A stretch of DNA of 34,925 bases from Candidatus Bathyarchaeota archaeon (GTDB lineage: Archaea; Thermoproteota; Bathyarchaeia; Bathyarchaeales; Bathycorpusculaceae), in the NCBI GenBank assembly GCA_030672475.1, contig DAOVGI010000031.1, forward strand, positions 1 through 34,925, read 5' to 3'. The notes under the pieces were generated by a model that saw nothing but the letters and a program-made list of their open reading frames with translations, did not search any database and was not told where the DNA came from. The stretch's first letter is position 1; each line of letters opens with the position of its first letter. Of the stretch, positions 18,907 through 27,859 are shown in pieces. The translations under genes were made by a program, and so were the position numbers.

Positions 18907-19044
18907 TCAGCCAATTGTGGCATTGACAAGCCTTTCAATCTTCCAAAAAAAGGCAACTAGGATGCTGATAAAGATGGTAAGAAGAAAATGTAACGCTTTT
19001 CCAGCATATCCATAGGCAATGTTGTAACTTACATGTAGAGCCAC
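18907..19044 (-). CDS. Possible small membrane protein, 45 aa
   Basis: GTG-start frame MALHVSYNIAYGYAGKALHFLLTIFISILVAFFWKIERLVNATIG with one hydrophobic helix; could be a remnant. Confidence 0.25.
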   Translation of the reverse strand: MALHVSYNIAYGYAGKALHFLLTIFISILVAFFWKIERLVNATIG

Positions 19045-19334
19045 AAGATTAACAAGTTAATGGGAGGAAGGAATACAAAACGATAAATGTGTACCTGCAG
19101 ACACACGTTAAGCTTTGATTACGTCATAAGAAGATTAAAGAAAGTCTAGACAATTCTGCAAAGTGTAGATCTAGAAGGGTAACCTTAAGGTGCGTCCTCT
19201 TGAATCGTAGGAGATTGATACAGTGACAGCCGCTTGACAGCGCCCTTTCATGTCAACTCCAAAAGGAAGCCTTTAGGGATGGAATCAGTTTACATAATTA
19301 TTCCCGAAAAACAAGAGGGAGGAACCCTTGAAAT

Positions 19335-20891
19335 ATGAGCAAAACCGAAAAGCTCCAAAAAGCTGTTGAATTGACGACCGATGCAGGGTACCAACTTAGC
19401 AAAGAAGCTTTTGAATTTCTAAGTTTGGTATGCGCAACGGATAACCCATCAGAACTCATGTGCAAGGCAATACGGAAGATAGAGACTCTAAAGAAAAAGC
19501 CATTGTTCATCGGCAGAAATCTCCTCGAAGAACTCGTCGAGAGGACAAAGCCAACAGAAGAAACTGCCGTCCGTTCAGTAGAAGAATCACTTCAAACATT
19601 GCCAGAGTCGCTGATGACTGAAGGAAAAACATTTTTCCATCCCTATGCAAAAGACATCGAATCGGATCTTGACGTACTTGTAGATCCAAGCACCAAACTG
19701 GACTCAAGCGGAACAATAAAGGATTACGTGGAATATTTTCGTGATCGATTCAAGAGGATGGAAAGGCTGTTGAAACAAAGGATAGATGCTAGAAGTGCTA
19801 CATCAATCATAGACGTTTTAAAAGCTCCAGCAAAGACGAAACTCAAAATAATCGCCATGATAACAAACAGGAGAGAACTCAGAAGAAGGATAATATTGAC
19901 TATTGAAGATTTGCATGCAAACGCCACGGTGCTTGTGACACAAAATGCTCCAGAGAAACTTCGCAAGAAAGCATCTTCACTCTTGCTTGACCAAGTCGTC
20001 TGCCTACACGTCATAAAGACAAGAAGTAATCTCCTAATTGCTGAAGACATTATTCTCCCTGATATCCCTCAGAAGCCTCACCATAAAGCTCCAGTTCCAG
20101 TCTATGCGGTGCTGACCTCGGACATGCATGTTGGCAGCACAGAGTTCCAGAGAGAGACTTTCAACCGCTTCTTATTGTGGTTGAACGGTAAATATGGAAA
20201 TGATAAGATGAGGGAGGTTGCAGGCCACGTGAAATATGTTCTAATAGCAGGTGACATTGTCGACGGAATAGGTATTTATCCTAATCAGATTGAAGAATTG
20301 GCAATCACAGATGTTTATGAACAATACAAGTTGGCTGCAAATTTTATTGAACAAATTCCGGACTATATAGAAGTGGCAATAATACCTGGTAACCATGACG
20401 CTCCGAGAAAGGCGTTACCACAGCCAGCCATCTCACAAAAATTCCTAGAGATACTGCAAGAGTCAAGAAAAGTGCATTCCCTTGGAAACCCATGTCTCTT
20501 AAGCCTCCATAGTGTGGAAGTATTACTATATCATGGCCGCAGCTTGGATGATATTGTTTCAACTGTTCCAGAAATGAGTCATAAACACCCGGAGAAAGCC
20601 ATGACTTTACTGTTGAAGAGTCGCCATCTTGCGCCAGTATATGGTGGAAAAACACCTCTTTCGCCGGAAAGCATTGACCATTTGGTAATCGAACGTGTGC
20701 CAGACATTTTCCACTCTGGACATATCCATAGGCTCGAATATGGCAATTATCGTGGGGTCTTAGTTGTCAATTCCGGTTGTTGGCAAGGGCGAACAGATTA
20801 CATGCGTAGACATGGGTTTGTTCCCACACCTGGAAAGGTTCCAGTAATAAATCTTCAAACATATGAGACTGCAACCATCTCGTTTGACTAG
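19335..20891 (+). CDS. polB: DNA polymerase D small subunit DP1 (PolD exonuclease subunit)
   Basis: C-terminal phosphoesterase: SDMHVGSTEF, AGDIVDGIGIYPNQ, IPGNHDAPRKALPQPAI, SGHIHRLEYGNYRGVLVVNSGCWQGRTDYMRRHGFVPTPGKVPV; OB-like middle domain. Confidence 0.95.
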   Translation: MSKTEKLQKAVELTTDAGYQLSKEAFEFLSLVCATDNPSELMCKAIRKIETLKKKPLFIGRNLLEELVERTKPTEETAVRSVEESLQTLPESLMTEGKTFFHPYAKDIESDLDVLVDPSTKLDSSGTIKDYVEYFRDRFKRMERLLKQRIDARSATSIIDVLKAPAKTKLKIIAMITNRRELRRRIILTIEDLHANATVLVTQNAPEKLRKKASSLLLDQVVCLHVIKTRSNLLIAEDIILPDIPQKPHHKAPVPVYAVLTSDMHVGSTEFQRETFNRFLLWLNGKYGNDKMREVAGHVKYVLIAGDIVDGIGIYPNQIEELAITDVYEQYKLAANFIEQIPDYIEVAIIPGNHDAPRKALPQPAISQKFLEILQESRKVHSLGNPCLLSLHSVEVLLYHGRSLDDIVSTVPEMSHKHPEKAMTLLLKSRHLAPVYGGKTPLSPESIDHLVIERVPDIFHSGHIHRLEYGNYRGVLVVNSGCWQGRTDYMRRHGFVPTPGKVPVINLQTYETATISFD

Positions 20892-21114
20892 GATAATCTG
20901 GGTGTAATTGACCGTGCACTTCACGTTCTCCTCAGCATTCTGTAACAGAAGTGCCAGTAAACTCGTCCCCTCATTTTGAGGAGTATCTACCGCTGGAAGA
21001 CAAGCCTAAGGCTTCGCGCGCACGCGCTAACAAACCTCAACCTTACGCTTTTGATTCGCGATTTTATTGCAAGATTTCGACAAAGTTTTGAGAGTTACGA
21101 CTCCGCAGAAACTA

Positions 21115-22371
21115 CTATTTTCGATGGCCACAATGGGCATGTTGCGAAATACATTTCAACTGACATTTTACCATACGGCCTAGTCTATCGTCTCCAGCAA
21201 AAACTTCTCTAATAAGTGTACGTCCTATCTCCAAACGGATTTTCTTCGTTCGCCCATATCTCCCCATACTTATAACCTGTGCATTTAACAGGCCTATCGC
21301 ATCAAGCTCATTCACTAGAGTGCTTACACGTCGCTGCGTCAAAGGTGAAACACCCGATTTTTCACAAAGCTCACTGTAAACGTCAAAGATTTCACCCGTG
21401 ATAGCACGTCGAACATTTGCTCCACTTAAATGAAACAAGCTGAGAATCACAAGCTTCGAGTGTAAAGTAAGATTTGTTAAAGCTTCAACAATACGGTTGT
21501 GCTCAATGCGCTTTTCCGCTTCCCGAACATGCCGTTCGACAATAACTCTCGCATTCTTTCGCTCACCAACTTCACCGGCAACGCGCAGCAAATCCAAGGC
21601 TCGCCTTGCATCACCGTGTTCTGCAGCGGCCAAAGCACCGCAAAGGCTCAAGGCACCATTAGACAATACACCATCTCGAAAGGCTAGCTTTGCACGATCA
21701 AACAGAATATTCCTTAATTCGCCTGCGTCATATGGTCTGAAAACTATTTCCTCTTCACCAAGTGAGCTTAAAACGCGTGGGTCAAGAAACTCCTTCAACC
21801 GTAGATCGTTGGATATTCCTACAAGGGAGACCTTGCTACTAGACAATATCTCATTTATCCGCGTTAGTTCGTAGAGCACACTGTCACCGTGACTCTTTAT
21901 TAGAGCATCAACCTCATCTAGGACAATGATAAACACTACTTTTAAGGAGTCTAGGCCTTTTTTAAACCTGTCAAAAACCTCGCCGATAGACAAACCAGTA
22001 AAGGGAACAGACATTCCCAGACTGTGACATAACCTTGAGAATACACGATATTCAGTACCTGTCAGACGGCAATTGACATAACAGACTTTGACTGGCGCAC
22101 CGAACCCTTTTGCCTTGATTTCCAAATGGTTTAGGACATATTTTGTCACTGCTGTTTTGCCGGTTCCTGTCTTTCCATAAATGAAAACGTTTGAACACCT
22201 AGCGCCTTTCAATATAGGAGCTACTGTTTCCCCAAGGGACTTAATCTGTTCTTCTCGATGTGGTAATTTGTCGGGGATATAATCATGCCGAAGAACTTCT
22301 CGATCATTAAATATCTGGGTGTTAGTAACAAACTTTTCGAATACCTCATCAAGTATGTTATAGTCGTTCAT
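21115..22371 (-). CDS. cdc6: Orc1/Cdc6 replication initiator
   Basis: PHREEQIKSLGETVAPILKG, GKTGTGKTAV (Walker A), VVFIIVLDEVDAL (Walker B), GISNDLRLKEFLDPRVLSSL (sensor 1), C-terminal winged helix; tandem TAG TAG stop. Confidence 0.96.
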   Translation of the reverse strand: MNDYNILDEVFEKFVTNTQIFNDREVLRHDYIPDKLPHREEQIKSLGETVAPILKGARCSNVFIYGKTGTGKTAVTKYVLNHLEIKAKGFGAPVKVCYVNCRLTGTEYRVFSRLCHSLGMSVPFTGLSIGEVFDRFKKGLDSLKVVFIIVLDEVDALIKSHGDSVLYELTRINEILSSSKVSLVGISNDLRLKEFLDPRVLSSLGEEEIVFRPYDAGELRNILFDRAKLAFRDGVLSNGALSLCGALAAAEHGDARRALDLLRVAGEVGERKNARVIVERHVREAEKRIEHNRIVEALTNLTLHSKLVILSLFHLSGANVRRAITGEIFDVYSELCEKSGVSPLTQRRVSTLVNELDAIGLLNAQVISMGRYGRTKKIRLEIGRTLIREVFAGDDRLGRMVKCQLKCISQHAHCGHRK

Positions 22372-22510
22372 TTTATATCCTCCTCGTTACGCAGAGGTAA
22401 TGCCTTAGCTTCCTCTGGAAAAAATAAGGTCTGTCATACATAAAACTAAATTATGAACACAAAATTTCTAAAACCAAGAAAATGGTTATAGGAGAAATAG
22501 TAAAAGAAAG

Positions 22511-22538
22511 AGACACCCTCATATTTCCACTGGAAATC
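22511..22538 (-). promoter_or_regulatory. ORB-like origin recognition box
   Basis: RC: GATTTCCAGTGGAAATATGAGGGTGTCT (dyad TTTCCAGTGGAAA followed by G-string). Confidence 0.75.
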
Positions 22539-22692
22539 TCTAATAAACCATATGGAATATGTTGATTTCTTTTATTAAAAGAAATATACTCTAAAACTCC
22601 ATTGAACTATATCGTTATAACAATTATAGTTAAGCATTTTTGATAGACTAACTAATTTTCTTTTCAGAATATAGAAATAGTCGTTGATTTTC

Positions 22693-22720
22693 TTTTCCAA
22701 TGGAAACGAAGGGGTGTCGC
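22693..22720 (+). promoter_or_regulatory. ORB-like origin recognition box, inverted relative to 22511-22538
   Basis: TTTTCCAATGGAAACGAAGGGGTGTCGC. Confidence 0.8.
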
Positions 22721-23171
22721 CTTTGTTTTAAATGTCCTACCTTGATGGTTAGCGCTTCTTCTTAATTATACTATCTTCTTGTATGTTTCTATGGGTACGC
22801 GAGAACTTCCTAAACAGGGCTCGTATTCACAACCTTGCGTTCTATCTAACAAGTTTGTGAATACCTTGTGAAATTTATTCACTGCTATTTCTTTCTATTT
22901 CTCTTTTTCGTCAATATTGACTTTTTCTTGATTGTTTCTTGTGAAAAGACCACCCCTACCCTTCTGCTGGAGATAACTGATTGCGTTGTGCCCCACTTGT
23001 TTTTCTAGTCTAGGGGAGCTGTGAACGCTGTGATAACAAAAGCAGTGCAATTCATGCTTATTCACCTTTTATGAGCCTATAAACAGATTATTATTTAACT
23101 TATATTCACCACAACAGCTATAACATGTGAACTGTAAAGTTGTGAACCACTAATCAAGGTGTACACCATTC

Positions 23172-23597
23172 ATGCCAGCGAGAAAGATGCGTATCGAACT
23201 GTTCGACAGTGAAGGTAATCGATACACTATATCATTTGAAGGTCAAGTAACGAGGCAGAAAGCACTTCGTCTTCTTGATTTAGTAGAATTGCTAGGTGGA
23301 GTTTCGAACGATGAAGCCGGCCCTAGAGCCAATGTCTCACCTAACGAGTTTTCCAAATATGACAAAACTCGGATTGTCATTCAGAGGCGCTTCTCTCTAG
23401 TCTGGTTCTCCTCAAAGGAAGTCCAGTCTGTCTACGAACAGGAATTGAAGGCGCCGATAACTCTCAGCACAATAGCAACTTATCTCTCTCGAATGGCAGA
23501 TAGGGGAATACTCCAAAGAATGCGAGCGTCTAGACATCTAAAATATAGAATGGTGCCCAGTTTTCCTGCGGTATCCATTAAGCAGCAAATACCTTGA
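23172..23597 (+). CDS. Hypothetical protein with C-terminal winged-helix-like domain, divergent from cdc6 across oriC
   Basis: FSLVWFSSKEVQSVYEQELKAPITLSTIATYLSRMADRGILQRMRASRHLKYRMV resembles a wHTH; N-term IELFDSEGNRYTISFEGQVTRQKALRLLDLVELLGG. Confidence 0.7.
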   Translation: MPARKMRIELFDSEGNRYTISFEGQVTRQKALRLLDLVELLGGVSNDEAGPRANVSPNEFSKYDKTRIVIQRRFSLVWFSSKEVQSVYEQELKAPITLSTIATYLSRMADRGILQRMRASRHLKYRMVPSFPAVSIKQQIP

Positions 23598-23885
23598 TTA
23601 AGTTACCTCGAATTTTGTGTTCGAGACAATGACACATGGTACATCGCCGCAAACATTGAGAATATAATAGATCATGTGAGCGGAGCTATCAAGAAAGCTA
23701 ACAAGATAACTGAAAGATACTTTTCATGTCAGCAAGTGTGAAGGCAACGCGGCGTTAACTGAATGAGTTGCAGTGTCATATTCACTGACTAATTTGATAA
23801 GGTATATTCACCCTTGTTAGTTTCTTCAACTCGAATTAGTAGCGAGCACCCAGGGGAACTCTCTAAACCATCAAGCAGACGCAAA

Positions 23886-24596
23886 TTATGTTTCGCTTTC
23901 TGTCTTTTTCAGGAGTTTTTCCATCTCTTTCTTAACACGATACTTGAATGGTATTCTGCTGGTGTTCCTATCCAGGTATCCCGTTTCGTAAAGCTTCTTC
24001 ATCAACCTCGCTGTATGCTCTCTGCTGAGTTTGATTGCATCCTTAATGTCAGGTGCAGTTTTAGGGCCCTCTTGAGCCAGGATCTCCAATACAGACAACT
24101 CGGTATCAGTCAACGGAGCTAAGGCTTTTTCCCTTCTTATAGGTATAACCGCTTCAATCCTCGATTCAGGAGCTGTCGTAAATTGTCTAGCTTCTTTTTG
24201 CAAACCTGAGATTTTTGCAGCAAGTTTCATCTGCGATGTGATAGTATCACGCATCTTCTTATCAGTTTCATCTAGCTTCACCAATATGCTCTCTCTATCC
24301 TGTAACATCAGACGAATTCTTGGTTTTAGTGCGTAGAGCTCCTTCTCAACTCCTTCAACCATTTTAAGAGCTCTATCACCTTTTGAAGAGAGTCCTTCAA
24401 CTTTGTATGCGACAACTTCCAGTTTCTCAGCTTCACGTTTCAGTTGCCTATTGAAACTTAGGACTATATCTTCGACAGCTTCCTTCGCCTTCTCATACTC
24501 CTTCTGAAGTCTGCGAATTTGTCTATAGTATTCAGCAGCGGCACCAATAGTCGCCGCAAGCAGTACTCCGACAAGAACTAATAACGTGTCAGTCAA
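23886..24596 (-). CDS. Membrane-anchored coiled-coil protein with C-terminal MarR-like winged helix
   Basis: N-terminal TM (MTDTLLVLVGVLLAATIGAAAEYY), long coiled coil, then LTDTELSVLEILAQEGPKTAPDIKDAIKLSREHTARLMKKLYETGYLDRNTSRIPFKYRV. Confidence 0.8.
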   Translation of the reverse strand: MTDTLLVLVGVLLAATIGAAAEYYRQIRRLQKEYEKAKEAVEDIVLSFNRQLKREAEKLEVVAYKVEGLSSKGDRALKMVEGVEKELYALKPRIRLMLQDRESILVKLDETDKKMRDTITSQMKLAAKISGLQKEARQFTTAPESRIEAVIPIRREKALAPLTDTELSVLEILAQEGPKTAPDIKDAIKLSREHTARLMKKLYETGYLDRNTSRIPFKYRVKKEMEKLLKKTESET

Positions 24597-24608
24597 ACAA
24601 TAGACCTC

Positions 24609-24732
24609 TGTGATTCATCTGTGATGAAGTGCGATGTTTTCACGTCACATCACATATCACAGTTCTACCGTTGAACATTTAAAAATTGTGGTATAACCAT
24701 TAGCTGAAGTAACTATGATGTCACATGTCACA
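24609..24732. promoter_or_regulatory. Cluster of TGTGAN heptad-type repeats upstream of the membrane-wHTH gene
   Basis: TGTGATTCATCTGTGATG at 24609-24626; RC of 24641-24661 TGTGATATGTGATGTGACGTG; RC of 24717-24732 TGTGACATGTGACATC. Confidence 0.5.
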
Positions 24733-24881
24733 GTATAACATGTCGAATAATTCAATTGTTAGGACATGTGGATTATAAGTAAAAGAGGCTTTTTCTTGGT
24801 TTTTTTTTCAATTTCCTACTTGCTTGTGCTTCCACTTCGTGTATATATTCGCGTTGTTACGTATCCTGATTGTTTTTCTGA

Positions 24882-24905
24882 TGTGATTTGTGATGTCACA
24901 TGATG
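24882..24905. promoter_or_regulatory. TGTGATTTGTGATGTCACATGATG repeat/palindrome
   Basis: Same heptad motif, located directly after the stop of the 24910..25422 gene. Confidence 0.4.
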
Positions 24906-24909
24906 TTTC

Positions 24910-25422
24910 TTACGGATTTGACAGATGCTTCAGACTCGTTTTAAGCTGTTCTCGTATCGTTTCTATGATTTTTACATGGTCATCTAGTTCTCTGCTTCGA
25001 TTTGGTATTTTCTTGCATGCGTCCATGTAGGCGTTCAGTTTGTTTGCGATTTCTAGATATGGGTCTAATGTCGTACTCTCGAATACTCCTAAGTATCCTA
25101 GAAGTAGCACTGTGTAAATCGATTTTACTACATTGGTCTTTGCCTGTTCTAGGGTTCTGTTAAAGGCGCCACGGCTTATTTTTGCCTTTATAAGCCTTAA
25201 GCTTGCCTTTTCATCATACTTCAACGGTTTAGCAGCTATATTATCGGCTAAAACGTCGATGAGTAATGTTTCGAGCTGTGTTCTAGTTAAGTGACTATTT
25301 TTAGCGAGTATTCTTGTAAGAGGGTCGTCTAGGGCGCTTACCAGCCATAATTGTACTTCATGTTTTAGGTTCACATTTTGATCTCCGCAAGTTCTTTCCA
25401 ATGAATACACTTTTGTATACAA
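24910..25422 (-). CDS. Hypothetical all-helical protein of unknown function
   Basis: 170 aa: LTRTQLETLLIDVLADNIAAKPLKYDEKASLRLIKAKISRGAFNRTLEQAKTNVVKSIYTVLLLGYLGVFE; strong protein-like composition. Confidence 0.75.
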   Translation of the reverse strand: MYTKVYSLERTCGDQNVNLKHEVQLWLVSALDDPLTRILAKNSHLTRTQLETLLIDVLADNIAAKPLKYDEKASLRLIKAKISRGAFNRTLEQAKTNVVKSIYTVLLLGYLGVFESTTLDPYLEIANKLNAYMDACKKIPNRSRELDDHVKIIETIREQLKTSLKHLSNP

Positions 25423-25459
25423 GCAAAGTCTTTTAAAACTATCGAAATCGTTTCTAATT

Positions 25460-26692
25460 ATGTGTTTACGAACACAAACATTTTATGCTGAGGACAACAA
25501 TGCATACCGAGGATACACATTGGCCTCTAACTTTAAGCCAGCAGAACGGTTAAAAAGAATGAAACTCTCCGAAATACGCCGTTTCTTTAGTTTAGCCCAA
25601 GGAATGCCTGATGTCATTAGTTTGAGTTTGGGAGAACCTGATTTTACCCCTCCAAAACACGTTTTAAGTGCTGGTTGGCAAGCCGCAAAAGAAGGTAAGA
25701 CACACTATGCCCCAACCAATGGGATACCTGAACTCCTAGAACGTTTGGCTAAGAAGGCATATCGCGATTACGGTCTCAAGTATGACCCAAACTCGGAAAT
25801 ACTAATCACTGTTGGTGGAACAGAAGCAATCTTCTTGGCATTGATGAGTTTGGTGAATCCGGGTGACGAAGTGCTAATCCCAAACCCAGGATTTGTAGTT
25901 TATGAGCCGTGTGTTCTTTTAGCAGGCGGAATCCCCGTTTACGTTCCTCTCTTGGAGAAAAATGGTTTTAGGCCATCGATCGATGATGTGACGTCACTTA
26001 TCACGGATAAATCACGTGTGATGATTCTTAACTATCCGAACAATCCCACAGGTGCTGTTCTTTCTTTTGACGAAGTTGCTGCTTTGGCGAAGATTGCTGC
26101 TGAACGTGACCTGATTGTGATTTCTGATGAAGTTTACGAAAAGATAGTTTACGATAATGCTGAACATTATTGCCTTTCAACTTTTCCGGCAATGCGTGAG
26201 CGTACGTTGATTATCAATTCGTTCTCCAAAACTTATGCGATGACCGGTTTAAGGGTTGGGTATGTTTATGGACCAAGGGAACTCATTTTCCCTCTTTGGC
26301 TTTTGCACCAGTATGTAACTGCTTGTGTAAATGGCTTGGCGCAGTACGTTGCGTTAGCTGCGCTAAGAGAACCGCAGAACTTTGTTAGGGATATGGTCAA
26401 GGAGTTTGATAAGCGGCGACGTTTCATCTGTAAAAGGCTTAATGAGATTGGTTCCTTCAGGTGTGTAACTCCGAAAGGTGCTTTCTATGTATTTCCAAAC
26501 ATAAAAGGCTTTGACATGTCTTCGGAAAAATTTACAGAACTTCTTTTGAAAGAAGCTCATGTTACAGCTGTCCCTGGATCCGCCTTTGGCAGCTACGGTG
26601 AGGGCTATCTTAGAATTTCTTATGCTGCTTCTTTTGAACAGCTTGAAGAGGCATTAAATCGTATAGAAAAGACCGTTGGGCACCTCAGATAG
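25460..26692 (+). CDS. Class I/II PLP-dependent aminotransferase (aspartate aminotransferase-like)
   Basis: SLSLGEPDFTPP, NYPNNPTGAV, ISDEVYEKIVYD, INSFSKTYAMTGLRVGYV (PLP lysine), LRISYAASFEQLEEALNRI. N-terminal start uncertain. Confidence 0.93.
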   Translation: MCLRTQTFYAEDNNAYRGYTLASNFKPAERLKRMKLSEIRRFFSLAQGMPDVISLSLGEPDFTPPKHVLSAGWQAAKEGKTHYAPTNGIPELLERLAKKAYRDYGLKYDPNSEILITVGGTEAIFLALMSLVNPGDEVLIPNPGFVVYEPCVLLAGGIPVYVPLLEKNGFRPSIDDVTSLITDKSRVMILNYPNNPTGAVLSFDEVAALAKIAAERDLIVISDEVYEKIVYDNAEHYCLSTFPAMRERTLIINSFSKTYAMTGLRVGYVYGPRELIFPLWLLHQYVTACVNGLAQYVALAALREPQNFVRDMVKEFDKRRRFICKRLNEIGSFRCVTPKGAFYVFPNIKGFDMSSEKFTELLLKEAHVTAVPGSAFGSYGEGYLRISYAASFEQLEEALNRIEKTVGHLR

Positions 26693-27008
26693 TTGTACCC
26701 AGAAGATCTCTCAATTCTTCTATTTGTTCTTGATTTTCGGAGTTTTCTACAGTTAGCAAGGATCATATCTCTACCTTTACGAAGTGTCATTCCGTTTATG
26801 TATATTAGGCTGTTGCAACCTCACTCCTGCATGTGCTTTCATAGTTTACACATGTAGTTAAGATGTTTTGGCACCGCTACCTTTGAAAGTCGCAACTCGG
26901 TGCTTCTTTATGCGAACAATAAGGCGTTTCCAACACTTCGGAACACCCTTACTCGCTGTTTCTACGCTGCATTATGGATGTTTCCATGAATCTTGTGCTC
27001 AACGAATC

Positions 27009-27848
27009 TTAAAGATTTTCGGCAGTTTCTTTCAGTTTGTCAAATAGTTCTGGACGCAAGTCTTTCAAGACGGGTACGAATATTTCAATGGGTCTGATGT
27101 CAGCATATTTAATTTCGCCTAGAACAAGGTCTTCTTCGTCGTATTTTGCTTTGACAAGAACCTTACCGTTAGGTCCAATAAGCCTGCTTCCGCCCCAAAA
27201 CTGCAAACCATCTTCTATTCCAACGAGATTTACATATGCTAGGAAGGCTGTATTTTCGATTGCTCTTGCAATTGTTAAGGTTTCAAAAAATGTCCGACGA
27301 GTTGCTGGCGAAGCGGAAATACAGACCAATAATTGGGCTCCTTTTAGGCGCGTTAGCCGACATATTTCCGGGAAGAATATGTCATAGCAAATGCTTAAGC
27401 CTATTTTCCCAAGTTCTGTTTCAAAAGCTGCTGCTTGGTATCCTGGGCGGAAGTACCTCTTCTCTTCGAACACACTGTGTGTTGGGAGGTACATTTTGCG
27501 ATATTTTCCAATAAAGCCTTCCGGGCCTACAAGCACTGCGGCGTTGTAAATTGTTGTTTGTGTTTTTTCACTACGTTCGGGCATGCCAAATATAATGTAT
27601 GTTTGTGTTTTCTTCGCTAATTCTTCCAGTACACTTGTTGAATGTCCAGGTATCGTTTCTGCATGTTCATATACTCGGTCTCTCATCATGTAGCCTGTTA
27701 GCGAAAGTTCTGGGAAGATAACAAGCTGTGCACCTTGTCTTTTGGCTTTTGTTACTTTACTCTTTATTTTTCTTATGTTCTCGGCTTTGTCTCCTAGTTT
27801 ACAGCTTATCTGCGCGAGAGCTATCCTGATTGTCTCTTTCGTATGCAT
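27009..27848 (-). CDS. Nitrilase-superfamily carbon-nitrogen hydrolase (likely amidase/glutaminase partner of NadE)
   Basis: Catalytic E/K/C context: FPELSLTGY, KYRKMYLP, LSICYDIFFPE; gene lies directly downstream of nadE. Confidence 0.9.
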   Translation of the reverse strand: MHTKETIRIALAQISCKLGDKAENIRKIKSKVTKAKRQGAQLVIFPELSLTGYMMRDRVYEHAETIPGHSTSVLEELAKKTQTYIIFGMPERSEKTQTTIYNAAVLVGPEGFIGKYRKMYLPTHSVFEEKRYFRPGYQAAAFETELGKIGLSICYDIFFPEICRLTRLKGAQLLVCISASPATRRTFFETLTIARAIENTAFLAYVNLVGIEDGLQFWGGSRLIGPNGKVLVKAKYDEEDLVLGEIKYADIRPIEIFVPVLKDLRPELFDKLKETAENL

Positions 27849-27859
27849 AACCTTCCTTT

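Larger units (their letters stand above)
22372..23171. other. Putative origin of replication (oriC) upstream of cdc6
   Basis: Intergenic, AT-rich, with inverted ORB-like elements at 22511-22538 (minus) and 22693-22720 (plus), plus weaker matches at 22410-22435 (plus) and 22949-22974 (minus); adjacent to cdc6. Confidence 0.75.

Noticed and set aside
24609-24733. Possible C/D-box sRNA (GTGATGA ... CTGA)
   Set aside because: Box spacing is too long and internal C'/D' boxes are missing; the TGTGAN elements are better explained as protein-binding repeats.
26693-27008. Long open plus-strand extension after the aminotransferase TAG, and a minus-strand peptide KCWKRLIVRIKKHRVATFKGSGAKTS
   Set aside because: Neither reads convincingly as a protein family; probably chance open frames in an intergenic region.
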